64,000 nucleotides of DNA from Hermetia illucens (GCF_905115235.1 NC_051852.1:140974027-141038026), one strand, 5' to 3'; shown: positions 36,269 through 46,225, numbered from the stretch's first letter. The notes: generated by a model from the letters alone, not told the origin. Numbers and translations are program-made.

Positions 36269-36279
36269 CCCATAGCCAA

Positions 36280-36480
36280 GCATCGAGAGTTCGTTTCATC
36301 TTTTGTCTGTACTTTTGTTCCAACGAAGTTTCTCATCAAAAATAACACCCAGAGATTGCAATTTTTCGTAGTTGAAGGAGAATTCTGTCTGAAAAGCGAA
36401 GTTTTACCAAATCCAACAGTGCCTTGCAGATGAAACTTCTAACATTGGCGTCCTGCTTCAGGCACCAGTATTGAATCGCA
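36280..36480 (-). mobile_element. LINE RT fragment
   Basis: Minus-strand remnant NYEKLQSLGVIFDEKLRWNK is the thumb-region 'YLGVxLDxKLxWxxH' block of R1/LOA-type reverse transcriptases. It is short, frame-broken, and lies between the LOA-like LINE and SYF2. Confidence 0.5.
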
Positions 36481-36570
36481 CTACAAATATTCCTTTTGAA
36501 TTGGACAAATTGCAAGGTCTTAGTATCACATCCTCCAGTAAAACATATCAAATTCCGTTAAATAATTCAT

Positions 36571-36576
36571 TTTATT
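36571..36576 (-). terminator. SYF2: Poly(A) signal of SYF2
   Basis: AATAAA on the minus strand (TTTATT on the plus strand) about 80 bases after the SYF2 stop, giving a short 3' UTR. Confidence 0.6.
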
Positions 36577-36654
36577 TGTAAACAAAATTCCACTTCTTAA
36601 ATCTAAGAAACATAAACAAAATATTGAGTTTAGCATTCGACTCCAAATGGCTCC

Positions 36655-37332
36655 CTAGATGGCTGTACCCCGTTCCAAGTTCTGCTTGATTTCCGCGGTA
36701 TGCTCGCCATAGTAGCGCTCCAACTTCTTGTTGAACTTCGAGTTCCTTTCGTTGATGAAATCCACATCTGCATCGTCGTTGTAAGTCCGCCTCCTCGAGT
36801 ATTTTTTCCTTTTCTCGATTTGCGTCTCCAAATCCTTCACCATATTGTTGATTGCGTTAGGAGTATCCTTGTGCAGTCCTTGCAAGATGGTATTAGGTCC
36901 TCCGTAGAAAGCTTCCCCAAGTTCGTTCTTCTGCTTCTCATATTTCACCATATCCCGGGCAGGCATGTTCTTCACGAGGCGATTGTACTGGCGGGCAGTC
37001 TGCGATTCATATGATGAGAAGCCCAGGTCGGGATTTTTCTTCTTTTTCTTTTTCTCTATGCGTTCTGCATCGACTGCCGATATTTCCAGGAGCTTGAGTC
37101 GATCGTAGTCCTTGCCCTCGGCTTCAGCTTCTTTGCGGGCTTTCTCGTCTGCCAGGATCCAGTCTGCTTGTCGCTTTCGGGACTCCCAGTTGTTTGGCAA
37201 TTTCTTCCGAGCATCCTCTGCTATGACTTCTTGATGATTTTGCGTACGAGCTTCGTTGCGTAGTTTGTGGAGATTTCGCAGGCGTTCCAGACGCTCTTGA
37301 TGCTTCTCCGCTGATATTTTTGTCGGCTCCAT
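36655..37332 (-). CDS. SYF2: Pre-mRNA-splicing factor SYF2
   Basis: Intronless CDS of 225 residues starting at the ATG of MEPTKISAEKHQERLERLRN; the open frame reaches further upstream only without an ATG. SYF2 is a nuclear, NTC/Prp19-related spliceosome component. Diagnostic stretches are NEARTQNHQEVIAEDARKKL, PNNWESRKRQADWILADEKA, the Lys-rich KKKKKKNPDLGFSSYESQTA, ARQYNRLVKNMPARDMVKYE, AFYGGPNTILQGLHKDTPNA, and the C-terminal FNKKLERYYGEHTAEIKQNL ending ERGTAI. The length matches family members (about 225-245). Helical, highly charged sequence throughout. It is head to head with ave 417 bp away. Confidence 0.95.
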   Translation of the reverse strand: MEPTKISAEKHQERLERLRNLHKLRNEARTQNHQEVIAEDARKKLPNNWESRKRQADWILADEKARKEAEAEGKDYDRLKLLEISAVDAERIEKKKKKKNPDLGFSSYESQTARQYNRLVKNMPARDMVKYEKQKNELGEAFYGGPNTILQGLHKDTPNAINNMVKDLETQIEKRKKYSRRRTYNDDADVDFINERNSKFNKKLERYYGEHTAEIKQNLERGTAI

Positions 37333-37749
37333 GGCACTATTGAACTTGATTTGTAAACAAGACGAATACACCTGATTGAATGACAGTTGACGGCTTGCAC
37401 TACAGTCTTAAATACAATTCTGTTGACAGCAAATCTTGCAGGTTTTAATTATCATAGTCTATTCCTAATGAGTTTATAATGTCGCAACTTAAAATAAGCA
37501 AAGTAGTATGGGACGTTAGTGGTCCAGGTTTTAGGAGTAAAAACCCTTTAAACCCTCTTCTAATATTCGGATATTTTAAGTATTAACATGACTACCTTTC
37601 CCAAGCTACTTCGAAATATTGTGAACAGACGCCTTGGGTATAGAGTGACATCTATGTTGAAAATTATGTGTCAAAGGCTGGTTGTTTATCTCCGGGTTCT
37701 TTGGGCTTTTACGACGTTTTCGACTTAGAATGAGAAAATTCTTGTAAAA
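37333..37749. promoter_or_regulatory. Shared divergent promoter region, SYF2/ave
   Basis: Only 417 bases separate the start codons of SYF2 (minus strand) and ave (plus strand), so both promoters must lie here or overlap. No TATA box in a convincing position is visible on either side, in keeping with housekeeping-type promoters. Confidence 0.55.
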
Positions 37750-40700
37750 ATGGTTGAGGAAACTGTGAAGGAAAGTAAATCCCGTGTTAAGCGACCGAAA
37801 CCCGTGTATTTATGGACTGTTGCTGATGTACAGAAATGGTTTAAGCGACATTGCGCTGAATACATCAAATATGCAGAATTGTTTTCGAAGGTGAGGATAA
37901 CATTTGTTTGAAATTAGTTTTCTAGAAAAATTTATCTTGAAGTAAGCTGAATTCTTAGCATGAATTTGTGTAAAATTGTTTTGTATCGGCGGAAAAGTGC
38001 AGTTACCTGCTAGCAGTACTGATTGCTTTACTTGAGTACAACTCAGCCTCATCAAGATGCTTTGCGGCCACAACGAGTGCTATTTCGTCTGCATAACCCA
38101 CCACCGTGGCATCCTCCGGAACCGGAAGATTATGTACATCATTGTACGTGATGTTACACAGTTGTGGCCCCAGTACGGAGCTCTGCGGGACACTCGCGGA
38201 GATAACTTACTCGGGCCCATGATCGGTGGGACGTTTCAGGGGCCGCTGGAAAAGGTCCGTACCCCCTTCTTGCTGGGGAAATAATGACTGGATGATTTTT
38301 ACCAAGAAGGTGAGGCACGTAATCTGCGGAGATGGTCGGCCTCTGAATCGTCCCGTCATGATTTTATAGGCGCTACCTCGCTGATTTATGTCCGCCTGCA
38401 TACATTCTCCCCTGTAAGCATGTTCCTTTTACTCTTGATCGTGTCTATTTTTTTGCCCTCTGAGCCGTTCGTCTGGCTCGGTAGTAAGTCGATCTATGGC
38501 TGGCAAGTTCACTATTCCACTAATTAGGTCTTCTAGTGGGGAATGAGCATCTCCTGAGAGTTGATGCATCACATGCTTTAGCGATACATTGTGTAGCATG
38601 GAGAGCTCTATCCGTTGAGGTGTCTGCTAGGCTGGTTCAGCCACACCTCCATGAATGTTTGTTCATTCATTGCTTTTGCAGACCATACTAGCGTTCTTTT
38701 GGATTTCGGCTTCCGGGATGCGGTTCTCCTGCCCTGTGGCTCCGTTCTCAATTCAAAGGGACAGGACACATTTCGTATCAGCGCAGGGCTGACACAAGTC
38801 AGATCTACAATTGAGCCGGACCCCAATTTGTTTGCCAGAACTATATCCAACTGGGCGAATGCTCCTAATAAGCACTGCCCCCTTGCTTTAATCCCTTTAC
38901 TGCTCCACTCGATGGCCCACGCATCGGCTATCATCTTTCGACTTCATCCTCTTGTGTCGAGAACAAGATTGCCTGACAGGTCTGCAAATTCAGACAGTAT
39001 GAGGTTCGTTGGGGCGTAGCAGCTGTGTAGGAATATACTGTTTATTTTTGTCCATACAAAGCCACTAGCTGCCTGGCCTATGCTATATGGTGTGGCTTGA
39101 CCGCACGTTCACATCGGCGCTCCCAGGTAGAGTCCCCATACCTAGAAAGAGGGGGGAGAGTTAGAGTTTTTTTCACCGAATGTATTCATGTAGGGTGTCA
39201 AATTAATGGTCTCGATTAGTACTTTGCGGCGTGCGGGAAATTTCGGCTAGGGTAGGCTGCAGTAAGTCTGCAGTAGCAACTATTTTAAAAACAATTGCTG
39301 AGACTAGGGTCACTAAGCGAAAAGTAGAATCAGGAGCTCACAGAAAGACTTCTGCAAGTGGAGACTTAAAGAGGATTAGTCTTAGAGACCGCTTCAAGAC
39401 GGCTGAGGACGTTAGAAGGCATTTTGTTGGACTTGGAGGAACGCCAGTTTCTACAAGGACTGTACGACGAAGGCTCCAACAGGCTGGGATATGTGCACAC
39501 CGGCCCGCTCAAAAACCGCACCGCTTAAATGAAAAGGAACCGCCTTAAAGGAGCACAAAAGCTGGACTGTTGATGATGGAAAGAATGTGATCTCTTCAGA
39601 TGAAATGAAGTTCAACATTTCTCGCAATGATGGAATGGAGCATGTGCGCAGAAGGACCAGGGAGCGTTATCGCGGCGAGTGACTCTACGAACATCAAGGC
39701 ATCCAGTGAGCAAAATGATTTGGGGATGCTTTTCGTATTACTAAATTGGGCGATTGGTTATGCTTGAGGGACGATCAAGGCTGTTGATTATAAAAACATC
39801 CTAGAAGAAAATTTGGTACCTCTCTTCGAAGGGCGTTTTTCGCATTTGGATCAAATGATTTTCCAAGATGATTTTGCTCCTTGTCATCGAGTTCAATTGG
39901 TAAGCATAATTTTTTCCTTAATTCTTAGTCCATCCTTAATAATAGTCCACAGTTTCAACTGTCTTACCTTTCGTAATTATTAACAGGTAAAGAATTATTT
40001 ACGCGAACCCGGTGTTCCATGTATGTTATGGCTTGGCAACAGTCCGGCTCTTAACCCAATAGAGAACCTTTGGCGCATAATGACAGTGCAGAGAGCGAAA
40101 GGGGGGCCGGCTTATTTAAAAAAGTTAGACAGAATAATCCAAAAGGTTTGGTATGAAAGCATTCCAGCAGAAGTCTTCAGCTAACAAAATTTTAAGCGCA
40201 ATAATTCGCGTTTCCGGTCGTTCCCTTGCTTCTTAAATGTGGCTGAACATTTCGGTCATAAAACGATGTAACTTAACGTTTTCAACTTGTCCACATTTCA
40301 TTGGCTGCGACTGCATATGTTTTAGAGATTGACTGGAAACCCCCCTTAAGTTTATCCTAGAATCATCTGCAGTAATAGAGGCACAACAACCGGTACCTGG
40401 TCTAGGCCTGCTTTAATAAGAAACTCCAGACAGCTCGGTTTTGCGTCTCGTCTTCTTTCTCTACCATAGATATCGCTCTTATAGACTTTCCGGGCTGGAT
40501 CATCCTCATCCATACGGATTAAGTGACCCGCCCACCGTAACCTATTCAGCCGGATTTTATCCACAACCTAACGGTCATGATATTACTCATAGATTTCGTC
40601 GTTATGTAGGCTACGGAATCGTCCATCCTTATGTTGAGGGTCAAAAATCCTTCGGAGGATTCTTCTCTTAAACGCGGCCAAGAGTTCGCGATTTTTTTTG

Positions 40701-43540
40701 CTAAGAACCCAAGTCTCCGAGGGATACATGAAGGCTGGCAAGATCATTGTCAGTAAGAGCTTTGACACTATGGTGAGACGTTCCGAGCGGAACAGTTTTT
40801 GTAAGCTGAAATATGCTCTGTTGGCTTCCAATAACCGTGCGCGGATTATATCGTCGGAGTTGTTATCGGTTGTGATTTTCGACCTTAGATAGGAGAAATT
40901 ATCAACGGTCTCAAAGCTGTAGCCTCCTATTTTTATTCTTCCCGTTTGACCAGTGCGGTTTGATGTTGTTGGTTGGTTGGTTTTTGGTGTTAACGTTGCC
41001 ACTATATATTTTGTCTTGCCTTCATTGAAGTGCAGCCGAAAATCTCGCGCCGCCTGCTCGATCTGGGTGAAGGCAGTTTGTACGGCTCGGGTCGTTCTTA
41101 CCATAATGTCGATATCGTCAGCATAGTTGGGTTGACTCAAAGAGGATCATATCCCTCGCATTAAGCTCAGCATGACGGATCAATTTTTTCAAGGCCAGGT
41201 TAAAGGGGATGCATGATAGGGCATTTCCTTGTCGTAGACCGTTGTTGATGTCAAATGGTCTTGAGAGTGATCCTGCTGCTATTATCTAGCAAGATAGCAC
41301 AGAATATCTTATAAATGGTACTCAGCAATGTGATACCTCTATAATTGCTACCCTCCGTGATATATATGTGTGGGATAGATAATACCTCGTTGTCAGTCGA
41401 TAGGCATATTGATTTGCTGTCCCACACCTTGAGCATCAGTTGATGAACAGCTTCGTTTAATTGGTCGTCACCATATTTAACCAATTCGGCTGTAATTCCA
41501 TCGGTTCTTGGCGATTTATGGTTTTTAAGCCGATGAATTGTACGGACTGTTTCCTCTATGCTTGGTGGTGGCAGCATTTGTCCGTCGTCTTCGATTGGCG
41601 GGACCTCCAACTCGCCGATATTTTGGTTGCTGAGCAGTTCATCAAAGTACTCAACCCATTGCTCCAATATGCCCATTCTGTCGGAAATCAGATTTTCCTC
41701 TTCGCCTCGATAGGATGAGCATCGAGGTATATAAGTCTTCATCCTACTGACTTGTTGGTACTTGTTGTACTTTTCGAGATCACAGATCTTTTGCTTCTCC
41801 CAGGCTTCCTTTTTTCGTCTGTTGGCCCAGTTCGTTTTGCTGCTCCCATACCAAAAGCCAATCGTGGTAGAAAGTCGTTGAAAAGCAGTACTATGACGTC
41901 GTCACAAAACCGTTCTGATTTGGAAAAGAAAGCCAATGAACGGGCTAAGGAAAAGGAAATAAAAAGTGAAAATTCTAATAAAATAGGATTTTTCTTTAAG
42001 TTCAATTTTTTTAAGCTTAGTTACATCATACTAAAGTTTTTTTCATCGAAATTTGATTACTTTCTCTTTAAGATGCCTGTTTAAGTGATTTGGCCAAGTT
42101 TTCTCCAGCAGCCAGCCAAATGAAAACAAATCCGGTATAATCGGCTTGCGCATTTAGCGGTAGCGGGGATAGGTGAATTAAAGAATGACATTAGTTTTGA
42201 TTTTTAGTATTTGACTAGTCTAGTCTCTAATTCGCCTTTAGTAAGAAAGCATAGTATATAAAAAATTTAGAAATAGAGCAGTCAAAGTGTAATACTGTTT
42301 TTTTGGAAATAAAGTAAGTTTTTGAAAGTGGAAACGCGGGTGTTTGTAATAAGTTTAAGAGTTCAAAAGTTGAGCAACGACGTAAGCAATAGTATTAACC
42401 TTTTCAGTTTTTCCTTTTCAGGACTACGAATACCCTATCGTTCCACGACCTTCCGTACGACAGCCTTGCGCTCTAACCACTCAGCTATCCGAACCACTTC
42501 AGCAGCAGACTCGAATCAGCTCTGGCAATGCCAGCAGACGGGAGAAGAATAAAGTGTGGAGGCTCTACAGGAACTATGCTATCCCCAGTGAGACACCCGT
42601 AGTTGAAATTCTGGATACACAAAAGTAGAAACTTTCTATCGTATGAAGTCGATTACGACAGTATGGTGACCCGGAAAAGTAATAATCGTTGGCGCAACAA
42701 TCCATATTGGATCAGGGCCTTGAAGTGTGTTAGAGCACTTAATTCAAGAACGTAATGGTACACTACAGTACACTGTAGGAGGCAATGTGAGATGATTACC
42801 CTGATTTGGGTCAAGTACTCATCTACAGCTGAGTCGACTGGTATTCTTCCAGTTACAATAACAAATCCCTCTTCCATCAGTGAGATTTGAACCGGAAATT
42901 AATTATATAAACCATTATTGAAGAAAGGAATTCCAGAATTTTAGCACATACCATTCAAGGTTACGGCGGTCTGCACGGGGCACTGGTTCATAGGGGCTCT
43001 TCATACCCTACAATTCGCATTGCCGAAGCTGCGGAGAAGAAAGGGAAAACCTGATGCATTTTCTCTGCGATTGCCCAGCTCTAGCTAGAGTCAGGCTGCA
43101 GACACTGGGCAAACCATTCTTTGGGGACCTCAGAGAGATTTCTGGCTGGCTCTGAAGATCCGAGCCGGCTAGACTCTACCCGTCTGCTCTCATAGCAGTA
43201 GTCACGGTCTTAGGAGTTTGTGGCAACAAAACGGCGCACCACAGCGCTAATTGGGCTCCCCGGAGCGGCCACTGATACCTACCTACCTACATAGTACATA
43301 CCATTCTGAATATTCTTAAAAATTCATTTAATTCGCTATTGTTCTTTTTTTTTTAAATTTCAGCATGAAATCACGGGCCGGGCGTTACTTCGTATTAATG
43401 ACAACTCCCTACAAAGGATGGGTATCACAGATAATCGAGATCGAGAGGCAATCTGGCGAGAAATTGTTAAGCAAAGGCTGAAAACTGATATTATGGAGAT
43501 TCGTGATCTTGAGCGAATGAACAGTATTTACTACTCATAA
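37750..43540 (+). CDS. ave: Aveugle, SAM-domain adaptor (two exons)
   Basis: Exon 1 is 37750-37890 (47 codons, donor GTGAGG); exon 2 is 43364-43540 (58 codons plus stop, acceptor TTTCAG). Both junctions are phase 0, giving 105 residues. The protein reads MVEETVKESKSRVKRPKPVY, LWTVADVQKWFKRHCAEYIK, YAELFSK, then HEITGRALLRINDNSLQRMG, ITDNRDREAIWREIVKQRLK, TDIMEIRDLERMNSIYYS. Nearly all of it is one SAM domain. Known Drosophila Aveugle bridges CNK and KSR upstream of Raf in receptor tyrosine kinase signalling at the membrane. The length equals that of the fly protein (about 106). The 5.5 kb intron is packed with transposons, all inserted between the exons without harming them. Confidence 0.93.
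38020..39040 (-). mobile_element. R1-clade LINE, internally deleted
   Basis: In the ave intron, antisense. Right to left: end of the endonuclease and linker (38934-38608, LDIVLANKLGSGSIVDLTCV, LVWSAKAMNEQTFMEVWLNQ), then DINQRGSAYKIMTGRFRGRP and IIQSLFPQQEGG (38400-38260), then an RT palm piece (about 38205-38060, LGPQLCNITYNDVHNLPVPE and VVGYADEIALVV). The linker nearly matches the R1-clade copy at 47.1-48.4 kb. The RT is largely deleted and the YADD box reads YADE, so it is inactive. Confidence 0.7.
39125..39227 (+). repeat. GACA repeat, part left of a Tc1 insertion
   Basis: AGTTTTTTTCACCGAATGTA and TGTCAAATTAATGGTCTCGA match the middle of the 54.1 kb copy (TTTTTTCACCGGATATAG, ATCAAATGAAAGGTCTCG). 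It stops at about 39227, where transposase coding sequence starts. Confidence 0.6.
39228..40317 (+). mobile_element. Tc1-like (DD34E) transposon remnant with an intron-like segment
   Basis: Transposase blocks: MREISARVGCSKSAVATILK (HTH), ISLRDRFKTAEDVRRHFVGL and TRTVRRRLQQAGICAHRPAQ, then SSDEMKFNISRNDG (first Asp), FQDDFAPCHRVQL (second Asp), and LGNSPALNPIENLWRIM (Glu). The last two are 34 residues apart if 39900-39986 is removed, giving the Tc1 DD34E spacing. The N-terminus and left inverted repeat are missing, and the central part is frame-broken. The usual SPDLNP reads SPALNP. On both sides the sequence passes into the dispersed GACA repeat. Confidence 0.7.
39900..39986 (+). other. Intron-like insertion in the Tc1 transposase
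   Basis: 87 bases starting GTAAGC and ending TAACAG, placed between the codons for HRVQL and VKNYLREPG. Removal restores continuous homology and the DD34E spacing. It is AT-rich and ends with an in-frame stop just before CAG, so it is not coding. Confidence 0.55.
40318..40370 (+). repeat. GACA repeat, part right of a Tc1 insertion
   Basis: TTAGAGATTGACTGGAAACC and CCCCTTAAGTTTATCCTAG match the repeat at 54405-54445 (TTAGAAATTTACTGAAAAAC, CCCCTTTAGATTCATCCTAG). It continues the half that ends at about 39227. Confidence 0.55.
40370..41860 (-). mobile_element. LINE-A copy (extends furthest 5')
   Basis: Antisense in the ave intron. Right to left it includes a region upstream of the RT (41840-41250, GDEEENLISDRMGILEQWVE-like text, LLSNQNIGELEVPPIEDDGQ, RTDGITAELVKYGDDQLNEA, SNYRGITLLSTIYKIFCAIL) and the RT thumb and C-terminus (41140-40352, PNYADDIDIMVRTTRAVQTA, FSYLRSKITTDNNSDDIIRA, KNRELLAAFKRRILRRIFDP, LRWAGHLIRMDEDDPARKVY). 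A segment containing AYDSI is deleted at about 41150-41290. The 3' end near 40375 has the family's terminal ACAACAACCGGTACC but a decayed tail. It is frame-broken. Confidence 0.8.
42436..42495 (-). mobile_element. tRNA-derived SINE head, fragment
   Basis: On the minus strand, GGATAGCTGAGTGGTTAGAG is a good A box in a tRNA-like 5' half, followed by GCAAGGCTGTCGTACGGAAG and GTCGTGG. The B box is degenerate (AACGATAGG). It looks like the head of the SINE family whose body lies at 42681-42893. Confidence 0.5.
42681..42893 (-). mobile_element. tRNA-derived SINE body
   Basis: Minus strand: GGTTCAAATCTCACTGATGG gives a canonical B box, then a body with CCAGTCGACTCAGCTGTAGA, and an end GGATTGTTGCGCCAACGATT followed by ATT repeats as a tail. 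The 5' head with the A box is missing at this copy. I recall similar sequence as a common dipteran repeat, but that is memory, not a search. Confidence 0.5.
42950..43292 (+). mobile_element. LINE 3' end with (TACC)n tail
   Basis: Contains a Cys/His knuckle typical of LINE ORF2 C-termini (CRSCGEEKENLMHFLCDCPA, allowing one frame change, then LARVRLQTLGKPFFGDLREI). A short 3' UTR ends in ACCTACCTACCTAC (43277-43290). The LOA/I/Jockey group is likely but the clade is not fixed. It sits just ahead of ave exon 2. Confidence 0.6.
43364..43540 (+). CDS. ave: ave exon 2
   Basis: Begins directly after the AG at 43362-43363 in a strong T-rich tract. It encodes the C-terminal half of the SAM domain (EITGRALLRINDNSLQRMGI), the part with the helix that mediates SAM-SAM contacts, and the basic-acidic tail ending in a TAA at 43538-43540. 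The phase-0 start agrees with exon 1. Confidence 0.9.
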   Translation, partial: HEITGRALLRINDNSLQRMGITDNRDREAIWREIVKQRLKTDIMEIRDLERMNSIYYS

Positions 43541-43654
43541 TTGTGTTGTTAAGCTACTAAATGTAAGTGTAATCTGAGACATGTTATTCTTTAAAATAGC
43601 TAACTTCTCTTTAGTTTATGACAAAAATTTGTCGATATATTAGTTGATTTTTCG

Positions 43655-43660
43655 AATAAA
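43655..43660 (+). terminator. ave: Poly(A) signal of ave
   Basis: AATAAA in a run AATAAATAAATAAATT about 115 bases after the stop codon. A very similar run recurs at about 45740 beyond a LINE insertion. Confidence 0.6.
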
Positions 43661-43734
43661 TAAATAAATTATAAAATAATTTGGAGTTTTGATGAAATGC
43701 AGGTTTAATTTTCCACGGGGTTAAGTGACTGCAA

Positions 43735-43990
43735 TCATTTTATCTGCTTTCGTATCCTTCGCGTTTCCCCTTGCACAATATTCAGCATAGTTCTCGCCGA
43801 GGTTTCTATACATTTCCTGCATTTTTTCGGCCTGTCTTGGTCATTGAGGTATGTTAGCACAAAGCGACAGAAATTGAGGCATTTTAAGCACCTTTGTAAA
43901 AATGTCCGCTTTCTCAGGCTACATGTGACCCAGTCTATTTTCACGTTACTGGCCATAGCCAGTCGACAGAATGGGTATATTGGAGCGATA
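43735..43990 (-). mobile_element. Possible LINE ORF1 zinc-knuckle trace
   Basis: Minus strand: CLKCLNFCRFVLTY and CRKCIETSARTMLNI give Cys spacings like the zinc knuckles of R1-type ORF1, but the His residues are not clear. Weak evidence. Confidence 0.3.
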
Positions 43991-43999
43991 GTATTTTGA

Positions 44000-45525
44000 T
44001 GAACTGCTGAACAACTGAAGACGACGGACAAATACTGCCACCACCAAGTAAAGGAGAAACTGTTCGTGCAATTCATCGGCTTAAAAATCATAATTCGCTA
44101 GGAGCCGATGGAATTAAAGCCGAATTGGTTAAATATTCAGGGGACAAATTCCACCAAGTAGTTCATCAACTTATAGTCAAGATGTGGGACAGCGAATCAA
44201 TGCCATTAGAAAGGTAGATATCACGCAGAGCGGCAATTATAGAGGTATCACGTTGCTCAGTACCATCTATAAGATATCCTTCGCTATCTCGCTAGGCTGG
44301 ATAGCCTCAACTGCCCACAACATCATTGGTCCATTCCAAAGAGACTTCACATCAAGCAAATCCACAAAAGATCAGATTTTCTCTGTGCGGCAAGCGATGG
44401 AAAAACTGTTGGAATATGGCTGTCAGTTGCATCATCTTTTCATCGACTTCAAGGCCGCCTATGACAGTATAGCCAGAGTAAAACTATACAGCCTTGGAGA
44501 ATTCGGTATCCCAACGAAATTCACCAATGTGCGAGGCCAGATAAAAGCAGCAGGATCCCTCTCAAGACGATTCAGCATCGATAACAGTCTAGAAGAAGGG
44601 GATGCTGTACCATGTGTCCTCTTTAACCTGGCCCTGCAGAAAGTGTTTCGCGATGCAGATCTCAATATAAGAGGCACCATCCTCTTCAGGTGCACCCAGC
44701 TACTGGCCCACACTGACGATATTGACATTATGGGAAGAACCACCCGAGATGTACAGTCTACCTTCATCCAGATGGAGCAGGCGGCGCAAGATCTCGATCT
44801 GCACATTAATGAAGGCAAGACGAAGTACATAGTGGCAACTTCACCGCCAAAAACGAAAGAACGAACAATATCAAATCGCATTGGTCAAACGAAAACAATA
44901 AAGATAGGAGACTATAACTTGAGACCGTTGAAAAATTCACCTATCTAGGGTCGAAAATCACAGCCGATAGCAGCTATGATGATGAAATCCGCGCACGATT
45001 GTTGGCTGCCAACAAAGCCTATTTCAGCTAACAAAAACTTTCGTTCGAAATGTCTCATCAAAACTCTTACTGTACAAGACTATGGTTTTGCCAGTCCTTA
45101 TATATTCTTCGGAGACCTGGGTTCTAAGCAAAAAAAATACGGACTCTTGACCGCGTTCGAAAGAAGAATCCTCCTAAGAATTTTTGGCCCCCTACATGAG
45201 GATGGACGATTCCGTAGCCTACATAACGACGTCTATGAGCGATAATATGACCGTCTGGTTGTGGATAAAATCCGGCGCGGTGGGCGGGTCACTTAATTTG
45301 TATGGATGAGGATTATCCAGCCCGCAAAAGTCCATAAGGTCAATAACTATGGCAGAAAAAGAAGACGAGACAGACCCTGCATGAGATGGACCAATGGTGT
45401 AGGTCAGGACGCCAGACAGCTTTTAGGGATATCGAGTTGTTGGACCTCGGCGCAAAACCGGGGTGTCTTAGTTCCTTACTAAGGTAGGCCTAGACCGGAT
45501 ACCGGTTGTTGCGTCGTTGATGATG
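44000..45525 (+). mobile_element. LINE-A copy between ave and the THAP gene
   Basis: Contains the pre-RT part (LGADGIKAELVKYSGD), SGNYRGITLLSTIYKISFAI, HHLFIDFKAAYDSIARVKLY, VRGQIKAAGSLSRRF, EGDAVPCVLFNLALQKVFRD, LAHTDDIDIMGRTTRDVQST (the YADD box is changed to HTDD) and the C-terminal blocks through to the 3' terminal ACCGGTTGTTGCGTCGTTGA with a GATGATGG tail at about 45525. There are a few frame changes and small deletions. Confidence 0.85.
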
Positions 45526-45649
45526 GTTACCTTTTTGGTTGTTTATGAAAAAGACGAATGAACCTGTCGCAGAGACGCGGACATTACACACTTAAGGAAA
45601 AGATCGCACTTGTTGAAATCATAGAATGACGCTAAGATAGCTAATATAA

Positions 45650-45780
45650 TTAAAACGTAGGCGGCTTATTATTCTATAAAACCTTTATTTTCTTTTAGGT
45701 GTATGACAAAAACTCTTTATGATACTAATTCATTTTTTTAATTGAATAAATAAATAATAAAATAATTGAAAATAAGTTAC
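45650..45780 (+). repeat. Second copy of the ave 3' UTR end
   Basis: TTATTCTATAAAAC, GTATGACAAAAA and AATAAATAAATAATAAAATA follow the same order and spacing as 43590-43685 (TTATTCTTTAAAAT, TTATGACAAAAA, AATAAATAAATTATAAAATA). It looks like a duplicated segment of the gene end. Confidence 0.45.
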
Positions 45781-45995
45781 TTCATCTAAAGTTAAGTTAG
45801 TTGCATCTATCACATCCCATATCATAAATTAAAAAAACAATAAAACAAAAGTTGCACATGAAAACTACAAAACTAAAATATTGTCTCTAATTATTTGAAA
45901 GGGGTATCCAACTATCTCTAGAATCCCCACAAAAAAAAACTATTCCGAAGAAACTTACTATCTACTATTTACACAGTTTAACAGCCGACATTTTC

Positions 45996-46225
45996 TTAGT
46001 CTTCTTTCTCAATCTTGGGTGTGAGTAAAGGCATCGTGGGCGTTGCCCTCTCGTCATTTTGAGGAACCACTGAAGGCATGAAAATTTGTGGTAACGCGGC
46101 TATGATCCGTTCAGCAATAGATTTTTCAAAATCTAGACGTTGTCTCTCAACTTCCAAACGTTGACGTGATACTTCTAAGTTATGACTTTGTATTGTTATG
46201 AGTTGGGAGATCAGTGAACGGAAAC
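45996..46225 (-). CDS. THAP-domain gene, exon 3 (coiled coil and C-terminus)
   Basis: FRSLISQLITIQSHNLEVSR and QRLEVERQRLDFEKSIAERI form an amphipathic, charged helix, probably a dimerising coiled coil. IIAALPQIFMPSVVPQ and a Pro/Glu tail ending KIEKED lead to the TAA at 45996-45998. The acceptor is TTTTTAG. Confidence 0.75.

Larger units (their letters stand above)
31890..36270 (+). mobile_element. LOA-like LINE, near full length
   Basis: Layout: ORF1-like frame (31890-32669); endonuclease from ATG 32674 (KIGQINLQHAKAPSYLLAAR, EPWVRF, IGCDANAQHICWGS, to about 33420); linker (33530-33990); reverse transcriptase (about 34000-35320) with FKAPGMDGIYAAMLKEGMEH, FIPKPGKDDYSNPKNFRQIS, a finger block ENQHAYQRGKSCESALHSLV, VFVHIEGAFDCAPF (D of the usual D-x-x-x-A-F-D block changed to H-x-E), GCPQGGVLSPLLWSM and AQAYADDVAVFAV; and RNase H (35500-35870) with FYTDGSKTEEGSGAGVYLSN, VEVYAILRVANW, ICSDSQAALRAL and GIEGNEISDALAKEG. 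A Cys-poor C-terminus ends near 36270. Only a handful of breaks separate the frames. The copy at 0.8-3.3 kb is the same family. Confidence 0.8.

Noticed and set aside
41752-42084. Open frame of 110 codons on the plus strand in the ave intron
   Set aside because: Its first third is antisense to the LINE-A copy, and the rest is Lys/Asn/Phe-rich low-complexity sequence without a known motif.
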